From the NCBI GenBank assembly GCA_017305195.1, contig JAFKMU010000063.1:3806-65506 (forward strand): a DNA stretch of 61,701 bases. The letters run 5' to 3'. The DNA comes from Verrucomicrobiota bacterium (lineage in GTDB: Bacteria > Verrucomicrobiota > Verrucomicrobiia > Chthoniobacterales > Terrimicrobiaceae). Every line of letters starts with the position of its first letter. Position 1 is the stretch's first letter. A program made the translations under genes and the position numbers. Below are positions 35,811 through 44,393 of this stretch, piece after piece. Below the pieces are notes generated by a model. The model saw only the letters and a program-made list of their open reading frames with translations, was not told where the DNA came from and searched no databases.

Positions 35811-35824
35811 TACCGTATTCGGTA
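35811..35824. promoter_or_regulatory. Operator-like dyad between XylR-type gene and lyase gene
   Basis: TACCG, spacer TATT, CGGTA: a perfect 5-bp dyad within the 81-base divergent promoter region, which is otherwise AT-rich. Its position suits control of both the regulator gene and the operon that starts at 35868. Confidence 0.5.
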
Positions 35825-35867
35825 AAGATTTATCCGGCAATGCGAATAGTCTGAAAGGAAATCCTGA

Positions 35868-36905
35868 ATGATGTTTGCTCCCCTTGTCCAAGTCTCCCCC
35901 GTGTCGTCCTCGCATTTGGAGGCTGGCTCCTGGCCGGTCATGCTCACGCCTTTTGCGGAAGACGGGAGAATCGACTGGCCGGCTCTCGACGCCTTGATCG
36001 ACTGGTATGTGGCTGGCGGAAGCCAGGGGCTTTTCGCCGCCTGCCTTTCGAGCGAGATCTTTCATCTCTCCGAGGACGAGCGTCTTTCTATTGCGCGCCA
36101 CACGGTCGGTCGGGTGGCGGGTCGGGTGCCCGTGATCGCGTCGGGGGCTCTGCCGTCGGGCTTTTCCTTGCGCTCCGCCGTGAGCGCTCCCGAGGCGTTG
36201 GCGGAATCTATCGCAAAGGTCGCGGCGACCGGCGTCCGGTCCGTGATCTTGCTGACGAATCAATTTGCCTACGCCCATGAAGGAGAGGACGTCTGGAAGG
36301 CTTGTGTCGAAGATCTTCTGGAGAGGGTCGATCCGTCGATTTCGCTCGGCCTGTATGAATGTCCCGTCCCTTACAAGAGGGTGTTGAGCGCATCCATGAC
36401 GGGGTGGGCGGCTCAGACCGGGCGGTTTCATTTTCTCAAAGACACATGCTGCGATCTGGCACTCATCAAGGCCAAGCTGGCGGCAGCGAACGCGACGCCT
36501 CTGAGATTTTACAACGCCCATACGGCTACCCTGCTCGCAAGTCTTCAGGCCGGCGGACACGGCTTTAGCGGTGTGGGAGCAAACGCCATCCCGCATCTTT
36601 ATGCCTGGCTGTGCCAGCATTTCGATGAGGAGCCGGAAGTCGCCCGCGAACTTCAGTCGTTCCTGGTGGAAAGCAGCCCGGCGGTGGATGTCGGCTACCC
36701 GTTTTCCGTGAAGACCTATCTCGGGATTCACGGCGTGCCGATGACGCCTTTGGCCCGGTTGGGAGCGTCGACCATATCGGCGGCCGAGATTAACGCTCTT
36801 GCTCTCTTTCATCGAAAAGTTGAGGTTTGGGAGCAGCGGCTTTGCTTGAATTCCCCTTTTGCCCATGCCGCGATCCCGTCTTCCTGTCCCAGGAGCATCC
36901 CATGA
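35868..36905 (+). CDS. Dihydrodipicolinate synthase / N-acetylneuraminate lyase family protein
   Basis: 345 residues. A class I aldolase TIM barrel that forms a Schiff base with a 2-oxo acid. The conserved Tyr (Tyr163 in GLYECPVPYKR) and Lys (Lys191 in FHFLKDTCCD) are present. The usual GTTGE motif is replaced by ACLSSEIFHL, so it is not DapA. Substrates in this superfamily include sialic acids and sugar-derived 2-keto-3-deoxy acids. The sialidase-like gene downstream makes a sialic-acid-like substrate possible. First gene of a five-gene plus-strand run. Confidence 0.85.
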   Translation: MMFAPLVQVSPVSSSHLEAGSWPVMLTPFAEDGRIDWPALDALIDWYVAGGSQGLFAACLSSEIFHLSEDERLSIARHTVGRVAGRVPVIASGALPSGFSLRSAVSAPEALAESIAKVAATGVRSVILLTNQFAYAHEGEDVWKACVEDLLERVDPSISLGLYECPVPYKRVLSASMTGWAAQTGRFHFLKDTCCDLALIKAKLAAANATPLRFYNAHTATLLASLQAGGHGFSGVGANAIPHLYAWLCQHFDEEPEVARELQSFLVESSPAVDVGYPFSVKTYLGIHGVPMTPLARLGASTISAAEINALALFHRKVEVWEQRLCLNSPFAHAAIPSSCPRSIP

Positions 36906-37648
36906 ATGGTCCCTCCGTTTTCTCGCACAAGGGTATCCGCCGACCCGCTGGATTGCCGGGCTTCACTCTGGCGGAGTTGCTCGCGGCCATCGCCATCCTT
37001 GGCATCATGGCCAGCCTTTTGCTGCCCGTGATGTCTCGCGCGCGCTCGGCTGCCAGTGACGCGAAGTGCATCGGAAACCTGCAGCAGATCGGCGCGGGCA
37101 TCGCCATCTACACTGCGGAGAACAATGGAAAGTTCCCCGCCCGCTCGACCACGCAGGATCCGACCTCCTGGCAGACGCGCGTTCAGCCGTATATGAATCT
37201 CTCGGGGGATGGTGCTTTGCGAAAGGGCATTGTCTGTCCGGCGGCGTCGCCCCGCCCCGTGCTGGCAGATCCCACCGACAAGCGCAGCACGTATGGGATT
37301 TCCGTTTATCTCGTGGGTTCGTCTATTGACTGCAACCTTTCGCGCGTGGCTGGCTCGCCGGTCCTGATGGTGGTCGACATGCCGACCGCAAACGTCGACG
37401 ACCGCGGGCCGTGGAACGATGGGCGCACCACGCTGGCTCAGCGCAAGGCCATGTTTCGGCACATGGGAGGCACCCGCCAGCATGGGGTCTTCACCGATGG
37501 TCATGTGGAGTCCATGAAACCCTCGGAGTCTGGACTCTTCGGGGAGGATGGAGCCCGCAGCGCCTGGCTCCCCGCAGGCATTTCTTATCGCTTCCCAGGG
37601 TATTGGATTTCCCCGACCCCGCCGACTCCCACCGACAATATCGAATAA
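36902..37648 (+). CDS. Type II-secretion-like pseudopilin with prepilin cleavage site
   Basis: 248 residues from the ATG at 36902, which overlaps the lyase stop by 4 bases (ATGA). The prepilin signal GFTLAELLAAIAILGIMAS is cut after the Gly; the Glu at position 5 of the mature part and the hydrophobic helix are typical. The remainder resembles DUF1559/G-type pseudopilins of Verrucomicrobia and Planctomycetes (FTDGHVESM near the end). It should be processed by a prepilin peptidase like that at 11480. Why it sits in a sugar operon is not known. Confidence 0.87.
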   Translation: MNGPSVFSHKGIRRPAGLPGFTLAELLAAIAILGIMASLLLPVMSRARSAASDAKCIGNLQQIGAGIAIYTAENNGKFPARSTTQDPTSWQTRVQPYMNLSGDGALRKGIVCPAASPRPVLADPTDKRSTYGISVYLVGSSIDCNLSRVAGSPVLMVVDMPTANVDDRGPWNDGRTTLAQRKAMFRHMGGTRQHGVFTDGHVESMKPSESGLFGEDGARSAWLPAGISYRFPGYWISPTPPTPTDNIE

Positions 37649-37649
37649 G

Positions 37650-39029
37650 ATGCTCCCGAAAAATATCGTGATACTTGACCAAGCCGGTCGCTTGGTGACG
37701 GGATGCGCTTTCGCCCTGCTTGTTTCCGGCTGCTTCCCACCGTCGGCCTCCGATGTCCGATCGTCCGCGCACGCTGCGGAACCTGCGCCGGCACGCTCCG
37801 GGTTTTTGCTTTCCGGGGAAGTCAACTCCCAGGGCACGCCCGTCGTGGCGATGTGGGGGAGTGGAAAAGCGCGGGCCGGAGTGGAGGGCTCGGGATATCC
37901 CATCCTGAAGAGCGCGCGGCATGCGCTCATCTTTCAGGATGCGGTCGAAGCCGGAGCCTACAATCATCACCCCCAGCTTGCCTGTCAGGGAGGGGTGTTT
38001 TTTGCCGCGTGGAGCAATCATCCGAAGGGGGAGGATGCGGCGGGTCAAAGGGTGTTGTTTTCGATTTCGCCGGATGGAGCCGGGTGGCGGAAATGGGCGG
38101 AAGCCTTTCCTCCTCCGAGCGAGGTGCGGGGCTGGGAGGACGGCTTTGGCTATTACTCGGTCGCTGCCCCCTGGCACGTTCATGACGGGAAGGTTTATCT
38201 GACGGCGCGCATCTACAACTTTGTCGGATGGGAAAACTCCGACCGGACCAGCCGCGCTCCCGCGCGCGACAGCGAGCATATCTTCCAGCGTTACGAGTAT
38301 CTCGGCATCCTGGCGCGCGAAGTGACGCCGCAGGGAGAGCTGGGTCCCGTTTTTTCCCTCTCGACGAGGATGAATCGCGCGAAGGATCTCGCTTATGCGT
38401 TTATTCCCTACGGCGATCCGGCCTATCAGCCGATAGCCGACTCGATCAACCGCGTCTCGGAGACGACTCCCCGGTTCAAGGGGCCGCTGCCGGTCCCGGT
38501 TGACACTGCCCGCCTGGTCGAGCCCACGGTCTATGAAGCTGGCGACAAGTCCTGGGTGGCCGTGATCCGGGACGATAAATTCTCCCATCGCAAATATGTC
38601 AGCTTTTCCAGGGACTGCGGAACCACCTGGTCAAAGGCCATGCCGACCGATATCCCGGACTCGCCCTCTCTTGATGTCAATGTTTCCGCGCCCGATGGGT
38701 CCATCCTGCTCATCGGCAATCACTGTGCTGCGGCGTTCGACAATCCGCAGAGTCCCAATCACTACGATCGCGACACTCTCGATGTCGCCGTGAGTTCCGA
38801 TGGATACGATTTCCCGCGAACCTATGCGTTGCGGACGGGAGTGCAGGCATGGCGGGTGCCACGGCAAGCTGTGCGAGGCAGGGGCGGCGGTCCGCAGTAT
38901 CCCTCGGCGCTTGTCGCCGGGGACCGTCTCTACGTGATGTATTCCTTTGGCAAGGAGGACATCTGGTGCTCGAGCGTGCCGTTGTCTGATCTGCTTTTAC
39001 CTCCCTCCAACAGTCCGAAATCCAACTAG
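37650..39029 (+). CDS. Sialidase-like lipoprotein (BNR/Asp-box)
   Basis: 459 residues from the ATG at 37650, one base after the pseudopilin stop. The signal ends with lipobox LLVSGC, so it is probably lipid-anchored. The mature protein looks like a beta-propeller: an Asp-box SRDCGTTW is clear, with weaker repeats at SPDGAGW and SSDGYDF. This is the layout of exo-sialidases and related glycosidases. I do not see a full set of the sialidase Arg triad, so the activity is inferred. Confidence 0.75.
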   Translation: MLPKNIVILDQAGRLVTGCAFALLVSGCFPPSASDVRSSAHAAEPAPARSGFLLSGEVNSQGTPVVAMWGSGKARAGVEGSGYPILKSARHALIFQDAVEAGAYNHHPQLACQGGVFFAAWSNHPKGEDAAGQRVLFSISPDGAGWRKWAEAFPPPSEVRGWEDGFGYYSVAAPWHVHDGKVYLTARIYNFVGWENSDRTSRAPARDSEHIFQRYEYLGILAREVTPQGELGPVFSLSTRMNRAKDLAYAFIPYGDPAYQPIADSINRVSETTPRFKGPLPVPVDTARLVEPTVYEAGDKSWVAVIRDDKFSHRKYVSFSRDCGTTWSKAMPTDIPDSPSLDVNVSAPDGSILLIGNHCAAAFDNPQSPNHYDRDTLDVAVSSDGYDFPRTYALRTGVQAWRVPRQAVRGRGGGPQYPSALVAGDRLYVMYSFGKEDIWCSSVPLSDLLLPPSNSPKSN

Positions 39030-39037
39030 AACTCATA

Positions 39038-40873
39038 ATGAAAACCTCCCGAATAACTCTCTTCATCCTCGCCCTGGCGACAGGTGCCGCATCGGCGCAA
39101 ATCACCTGGACGGGCAATGGCAATCCGAACAATAGCGGCAACTGGTCCGATTCCGCGAACTGGGGAGGCAGTGTTCCCGGTATCGGAGATACGGCGGGCC
39201 TGGATAATGTCACCTCCGGCACCCGCACTGTCACCTACGACGCGGCGGCCTCGGGCAAACTGGGCGGTCTCGACATCACCCAGAGCACGGCTGGCGCGGT
39301 GAACGTCTTTTCCATCAAGCGAAATTTGACGCTCACTGATGGCTTCGCCATCGGTGCGACCGCAGGAACATCGGAGGTACGGTTTGGCGGTGCGGCGGAA
39401 AAGATCACCCTCCAGGTCGGGGCGGATGCTTCCAGTCCCGGCATCACCGTGGAAGCCGGGGGGAGGCTGGTTTTTGACTTCATTCAGGGGAGCAGCAGCG
39501 GAAACGACCTTGCCTCCAATGTCATTGTCAATACAGGCGGCGTATTCCAGGTCGGGTCCTCCGCGACGGGAACGTCTTCATCGACTGCGCAGAATACGCT
39601 CACCCGGGGGCTCTCTCTGGCAGGCGGCTCGGTGCTTCTCGATACCACAAGCTACTCCGCCGTGCGGCTGGCGATTCAGGGGGCGTTCAGCTCCACGGGA
39701 GGATCGATCTCCACCACCAGCGGGAGTGGGGGTTCGATCTACTTTGACGGTCCCAGTGTTTCTCTGGCCAATACGACCATAGGATCAGTCAATTTCTCGG
39801 TCCGCGGTTCCGGAACAAAGACATTCCAGAGCGACACCGCATTGAATCGTCTCTATCTCATCGGTCGCAACAATGCCGATCTGGAAGTCTCCGTCACTGC
39901 TCCCACTGCCACAGGCCTTTATCTTACGCAGGAGTCCGCGGGGCGTACCGTCGCCCTCAAGTTGACGGGCGATCTCGCCCTGGCCAGCAATGGCGTGCAG
40001 CTCAGCGCCACGGGCGGTGCGACCAGCGGTGTCACGACATATCAGGTCAATACGAATGGTCATGTTCTCGACCTGAGCCTGGGACAGAACTACGGCAAAT
40101 GGACTCCGAACAAAGGCGCGGAGACGACCGCGTTGTGGGATTTGCGCGGATCGAATGGCACGGGGGGAATCAAGGCCCGCGCCTTTGACCTCAGTGCTGC
40201 CAACGTGCAGACCGTGCTCGGAGCGGGGGTGGTACTCGAGGCAATCAGCGGATCGAATGTCAACTCCCGGGCCAGCAATCTTTCGGGCGTGGGGGTGATC
40301 GATGCCACCTCGGTGTTTCGTTTCAACCCTGCGGATACCAGCTACGTCGGCACGCTGCGGTCCAATCGCAATATCGGCATCCTCGAGGTGAAGGCGGGCA
40401 CGCTCACCATTGACGGAGATACCGACTTCAACGCTGTGGGGGGCATCGTGGTGGCCGCCGGCGCCGAACTGAACCTCGGAGCCCGGGCGGTGGGAACATC
40501 GAAGTATACCTTCGGAGTGAACGGAGCGAACATCGGAAAGCTGAACGGCGGAACGACACCCGTCTCGCTGGCTGGTTCGACGTTGATTTTTAACTTCGAG
40601 TCCTCGGCCCAGGCTGGGACCTATGAAGCCTTCGCCACTCCGGAAGGTATCACCGGAGGTCTGGGAGGGGTCCAGATCGCCGGGCTCTATTCGCTGAACC
40701 TGGCCAACTCGGGCAACGAGTGGAACGGCTCCACGGGAGGGTATAACTTTTCGTTCTCTTCGGAGACGGGATACTTCACGGTCTCCGCCGTTCCTGAACC
40801 CTCCACCACAGCGCTGGGTGTGAGCGGAGCGGCACTGGTCGCGACACTATTGGGCCGTCGTCGCCAACCCTGA
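39038..40873 (+). CDS. Secreted autotransporter-repeat protein with PEP-CTERM anchor
   Basis: 611 residues. It has an N-terminal signal peptide (cleavage near AASAQ) and a long Gly/Ser/Thr/Asn-rich body of beta-helix type, with WSDSANWGG near the start as in autotransporter-associated repeats. The C-terminal sorting signal has VPEPS, a hydrophobic helix and RRRQP. PEP-CTERM tails are cut by exosortase and the protein is exported to the envelope or matrix. It is probably a surface binding or matrix protein for the polymer handled by this locus. It starts 8 bases after the lipoprotein stop. Confidence 0.85.
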   Translation: MKTSRITLFILALATGAASAQITWTGNGNPNNSGNWSDSANWGGSVPGIGDTAGLDNVTSGTRTVTYDAAASGKLGGLDITQSTAGAVNVFSIKRNLTLTDGFAIGATAGTSEVRFGGAAEKITLQVGADASSPGITVEAGGRLVFDFIQGSSSGNDLASNVIVNTGGVFQVGSSATGTSSSTAQNTLTRGLSLAGGSVLLDTTSYSAVRLAIQGAFSSTGGSISTTSGSGGSIYFDGPSVSLANTTIGSVNFSVRGSGTKTFQSDTALNRLYLIGRNNADLEVSVTAPTATGLYLTQESAGRTVALKLTGDLALASNGVQLSATGGATSGVTTYQVNTNGHVLDLSLGQNYGKWTPNKGAETTALWDLRGSNGTGGIKARAFDLSAANVQTVLGAGVVLEAISGSNVNSRASNLSGVGVIDATSVFRFNPADTSYVGTLRSNRNIGILEVKAGTLTIDGDTDFNAVGGIVVAAGAELNLGARAVGTSKYTFGVNGANIGKLNGGTTPVSLAGSTLIFNFESSAQAGTYEAFATPEGITGGLGGVQIAGLYSLNLANSGNEWNGSTGGYNFSFSSETGYFTVSAVPEPSTTALGVSGAALVATLLGRRRQP

Positions 40874-40922
40874 GATATTGTCGGAGCGAGATTTCCCTCA
40901 CCCGCTCTCCTCTGTTGATCTG

Positions 40923-42431
40923 ATGCCTGAGAAAATCGCCCCCGGCGACTGCATTCCGCCGTTCCAGAAGATTGCCTTCGCCGCGGGCATGAACACTGAG
41001 TATGTGGCGACGGGGCTCATGACGGGCGTGCTCTGGATGCCCTTCTTCAATATCGGCCTCGGGCTGAGTCCTGTCGTGCTGGGAGGCATCCTCATGGCCT
41101 ATCGGGCCTGGGATGCCATCATTGATCCCGTGATGGGCAACCTGTCCGACAACACCCGCACGCCCTGGGGGCGGCGGCGACCGTATCTACTCGTGGGGGC
41201 GGTCATTTCCGCCCTGCTGTATCCATTGTTCTGGAATATTCCGGGAGGCTTGGGAGACACGGGAAGAACGCTCTACCTCTTGGTGGTCGGGATGCTTTTT
41301 TTCGCCAGCTTCACCATGTGGTCGATTCCGTACTATGCGATGCAGTTGGAGCTCACGCCGAGCTACGATGAACGCACCCGCCTCACCGGATGGATGACGT
41401 TTTTTAGCAAACTCTCCTATCTGGCTGGAGGGTGGCTGCTGGCATTTGTGATTCTCGTCGGCACGCTGGCGTCGGGTGACCCGGCAGCCCTGGAGGGAAG
41501 GTCTGCCGGATTGCGGGAGATTCTCGCAGCCATCCAGCCATGGCTGGCCGCTCTGGCGGGGAATACCCCGGGGGAGAAGCCCATCGTGGCTGGCATGCGT
41601 CTTGTCTGCTGGCTGATTGCAGTCAGCATTTTTTGCTTCGGTCTGTTGCCTGCGCTCTTTGTCAAGGAGCGGTATTATGAGTCAGAGGTTCGGCGGCAGG
41701 TCCGCGATCCCTTTTGGCAGAGCATCAAGGAGTCTGCCCGGTGCGGCCCCCTCTGGTCGCTCAATGTCCTCGTGTTTTTCCTCCTCCTCGGCACGATGTC
41801 GGTGGCCAGCTTGGGGCAGTACGTGAACTTTTACTACGCCTGCCAGGGCGATCTGGTGCTCGGCGCGGTGATCGCCGGATGGAAGGGAACGGTGGTCGTG
41901 CTGGTCGGCGTGTCGACCATTCCGCTCTTTATCTGGCTCGGCGAACGTTGGGACAAGCGCCGCGTCGTGATTCTCATGCTGGCATGCAGCATGTTCGGCC
42001 ATCTGCTGAATATCTTTCTGATGACGCCGTCTCGTCCCTGGCTGCAGATCGTTTCCGGCGTCTTTGAGTCTTGTTCGCTTTCTGCAGTCTGGCTCTTCCT
42101 GCCATCCATGAAGGCGGATGTGGCCGACTGGGACGAGCGCCACACCGGCCGCCGCCGAGAAGGCGCCATCAATGCTTTTCACTACTGGTTCATCAAGGCG
42201 GCGCTCACTTTGTCGATGGGCATCGGCGGCGTGGCCCTCCAGGTCTCCGGTTTCGACGCGGCTTTCCCCGTCCAGTCGCCAGAGACCCTGGGCCGGATGT
42301 TTGTGATTTATCTAGGCCTCCCGCTGGTGCTCTGGGCCGTGGCGATGGGTGCGGTCTGGTTTTATCCGCTTACGCGGGAGCGATTCGCGGTCGTGCGCCG
42401 CGAACTGGAGGCGCGGCGCGGCCAGATCTAG
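40923..42431 (+). CDS. Glycoside-pentoside-hexuronide (GPH/MelB-type) symporter
   Basis: 502 residues from the ATG at 40923 (MPEKIAPGDC); a TTG at 40878 would start just 4 bases after the preceding stop and is an alternative. About twelve membrane helices are present. The GPH signature is seen in YRAWDAIIDPVMGNLSDNT followed by PWGRRRPYLL, with MWSIPYYAMQLELTPSYDER later. It would import the sugar released outside the cell by cation symport. Last gene of the lyase-headed run; it converges on the Gfo/Idh/MocA gene. Confidence 0.9.
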   Translation: MPEKIAPGDCIPPFQKIAFAAGMNTEYVATGLMTGVLWMPFFNIGLGLSPVVLGGILMAYRAWDAIIDPVMGNLSDNTRTPWGRRRPYLLVGAVISALLYPLFWNIPGGLGDTGRTLYLLVVGMLFFASFTMWSIPYYAMQLELTPSYDERTRLTGWMTFFSKLSYLAGGWLLAFVILVGTLASGDPAALEGRSAGLREILAAIQPWLAALAGNTPGEKPIVAGMRLVCWLIAVSIFCFGLLPALFVKERYYESEVRRQVRDPFWQSIKESARCGPLWSLNVLVFFLLLGTMSVASLGQYVNFYYACQGDLVLGAVIAGWKGTVVVLVGVSTIPLFIWLGERWDKRRVVILMLACSMFGHLLNIFLMTPSRPWLQIVSGVFESCSLSAVWLFLPSMKADVADWDERHTGRRREGAINAFHYWFIKAALTLSMGIGGVALQVSGFDAAFPVQSPETLGRMFVIYLGLPLVLWAVAMGAVWFYPLTRERFAVVRRELEARRGQI

Positions 42432-42448
42432 CTTTTCGGAATCCGGTC

Positions 42449-43504
42449 CTAAAACTTCACAGGGACCTGCTTCTCGTCGGAGACGTAGCAAGCGTCGAGC
42501 ACCTTCTGCATCTCCGCGCCACGTGCGAAATCCGGCTGATCCTGCCTGCCGGTCTGGATCGCCTTGATGAAGCGCTGGTAGTTGTTTGGCACAGCCGGAG
42601 CCTCGACGTCGCGCCACTGGGCCTTGTCGAGGTCGGGACCCGAGCAGATGCGATAACCGGCAGTCGTTTTGTCGGAATCGATTTCCACCGTGCCCTTTGT
42701 GCCCGCGATTTTGAGGAACAGCCGGTTGGCGTGGCCGCCGCACCAGCGGGTGGTGTGGATCGTGCCGAGCGCGCCGTTGGCAAACTCGACGTTGAGCACG
42801 GCGGAGTCGTTGGCGTCGAGGACGTATTCCCCGATGCGGTTGCCCTTCGCCTTCGGGAAGGTCTTGAGACGGCAGAAGACCGACTGGAGCGGGCCCACCG
42901 GGAACGTGGCGAAGTCCACGATATGCACGCCCACATCGCCGAGCACGCCCTTGCTGCCATGCCTGGACGAAAGACGCCACAGCCAGGCGGGGGTGGTCCG
43001 CCAGTCGCCCCACACCTTGCTGGCGAGCCAGGCCTGGAGGTAGCTGGCCTCGATGTGGCGCACCTCGCCGATCTCGCCGGAGCGGATCACCTTCTCCACG
43101 GCCTGGATGGCGGGCCAGTCGCGATAGGACAGGTTCACCATGTTGATGACTCCGGCTTTCTTCGCGGCAGCCACCATCTTGCGGGCATCGGGATAGGTGA
43201 CGGCGAGGGGTTTCTCGCAGAGCACGTGCTTGCCCGCCTTCAGGCAGGCGATGGAGAGCGGCGTGTGAAAGGCATCCGGCGCGACGATCGTCACCGCGTC
43301 GAAGTCCGCCTTCTTCAGCAACTCCTTCACACCTGCGTAAGCTGCGGGGATCTTGTGCTTGGCGGCGAAATCCTTTGCCCGCTGCAAATCCACGTCGGCG
43401 GCAGCGACGAGTGTGCAGCCCGGGATGGCCGCGAATCTCTCGGCATGGACATTGGCCATGCCGCCAGTGCCGAGGACGGCGAGACGAACTTTCTTCTTGC
43501 TCAT
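42449..43504 (-). CDS. Gfo/Idh/MocA-family oxidoreductase
   Basis: 351 residues from the ATG at 43504 (MSKKKVRLAVLG). The Rossmann domain has GTGGMA (12-17) and the EKP motif (97-99, in VLCEKPLAV). The C-terminal alpha/beta domain carries the likely catalytic His in GVHIVDFATF. Such enzymes oxidise or reduce sugars and inositols with a nicotinamide cofactor. It follows the ThuA gene by 23 bases on the same strand, and ThuA with Gfo/Idh is a recurrent sugar-catabolism pair. Confidence 0.9.
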   Translation of the reverse strand: MSKKKVRLAVLGTGGMANVHAERFAAIPGCTLVAAADVDLQRAKDFAAKHKIPAAYAGVKELLKKADFDAVTIVAPDAFHTPLSIACLKAGKHVLCEKPLAVTYPDARKMVAAAKKAGVINMVNLSYRDWPAIQAVEKVIRSGEIGEVRHIEASYLQAWLASKVWGDWRTTPAWLWRLSSRHGSKGVLGDVGVHIVDFATFPVGPLQSVFCRLKTFPKAKGNRIGEYVLDANDSAVLNVEFANGALGTIHTTRWCGGHANRLFLKIAGTKGTVEIDSDKTTAGYRICSGPDLDKAQWRDVEAPAVPNNYQRFIKAIQTGRQDQPDFARGAEMQKVLDACYVSDEKQVPVKF

Positions 43505-43527
43505 GGGATAGGGGAATACAGGCTCGG

Positions 43528-44298
43528 TTATTTGTGGCCGATCTTGGAGCGCAGGTGCGCCTCCGGGTCGTTGGGCAGGGGCTCGAGCGCCGGGGAGTTC
43601 GGGCAGGCATCGGGAATGCGCACCGTGGCGCGGGCCCAATGGACGGAGTTGGTGATCACCTTCTGCACCTCGGCCTGGTGATAGGTCGGGTACGTCTCGT
43701 GGCCTGGGCGGAAGTAAAAGATCCGGCCATTGCCGCGATACCACGTCGCGCCGCTGCGGAAGACCTCGCCGCCGGTGAACCAGGAGATGAAGATAAGCTC
43801 GTCCGGAGTCGGAATGCCAAAGGGCTCGCCGTACATCTCCTCGGCGGGAATCTCAAAGTAATCCCCGATCCCCTGCGTGATGGGATGCGACGGCAGGATG
43901 TTCCAGATGCGCTCCTTGTCGCTGGCCTCGCGCCATTTCAGCGAGCAGGTGGTGCCGAGGAGCGACTTGAAGATCTTGGCATAGTGGCCGGAGTGCAGCA
44001 CCACGAGCCCCATGCCCTCCAGGACGCGTTTTTTCACGCGCTCCACGATGGCGTCCTGCACATCGCCATGGGCCATGTGCCCCCACCAGATGAGGACATC
44101 CGTTTTTTCCAGGACAGCCTCGGTGAGGCCGTGCTCCGGCTCGTCGAGCGTGGCGGTGCCGACGGATAGCGCAGGGTCTTTCCGCAGGAATGCAGCGATG
44201 GTCTCGTGCATGCCGTCGGGATACAGCTCGGCGACTTTCGGGTTGCGTTTCTCGTGGCGATATTCGCCCCAGACGATGACGTTGATGGGAGAGGTCAT
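43528..44298 (-). CDS. ThuA-domain protein
   Basis: 256 residues of the class I glutamine amidotransferase-like ThuA family, linked in rhizobia to trehalose/sucrose oxidation to 3-keto sugars. Family features are visible: [11 protein letters not shown] at the start, [21 protein letters not shown], and [17 protein letters not shown] near the end. It heads a two-gene unit with the oxidoreductase and is divergent from an AraC gene, with 95 bases between the starts. Confidence 0.9.
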   Translation of the reverse strand: MTSPINVIVWGEYRHEKRNPKVAELYPDGMHETIAAFLRKDPALSVGTATLDEPEHGLTEAVLEKTDVLIWWGHMAHGDVQDAIVERVKKRVLEGMGLVVLHSGHYAKIFKSLLGTTCSLKWREASDKERIWNILPSHPITQGIGDYFEIPAEEMYGEPFGIPTPDELIFISWFTGGEVFRSGATWYRGNGRIFYFRPGHETYPTYHQAEVQKVITNSVHWARATVRIPDACPNSPALEPLPNDPEAHLRSKIGHK

Positions 44299-44393
44299 GG
44301 GAATTTTCTGTTTCCAGACATCGCAGGTTGTACCCGGAAAACAACGGAAATGAGTTTCAATTGCCTGCGAAGAATAGTAAAAATCTTACCTCT

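Noticed and set aside
34614..36866. A 750-codon reading that would fuse the XylR-type regulator to an upstream region
   Set aside because: The upstream third is antisense to the lyase gene and unlike any protein. The ATG at 35786 gives the expected regulator length.
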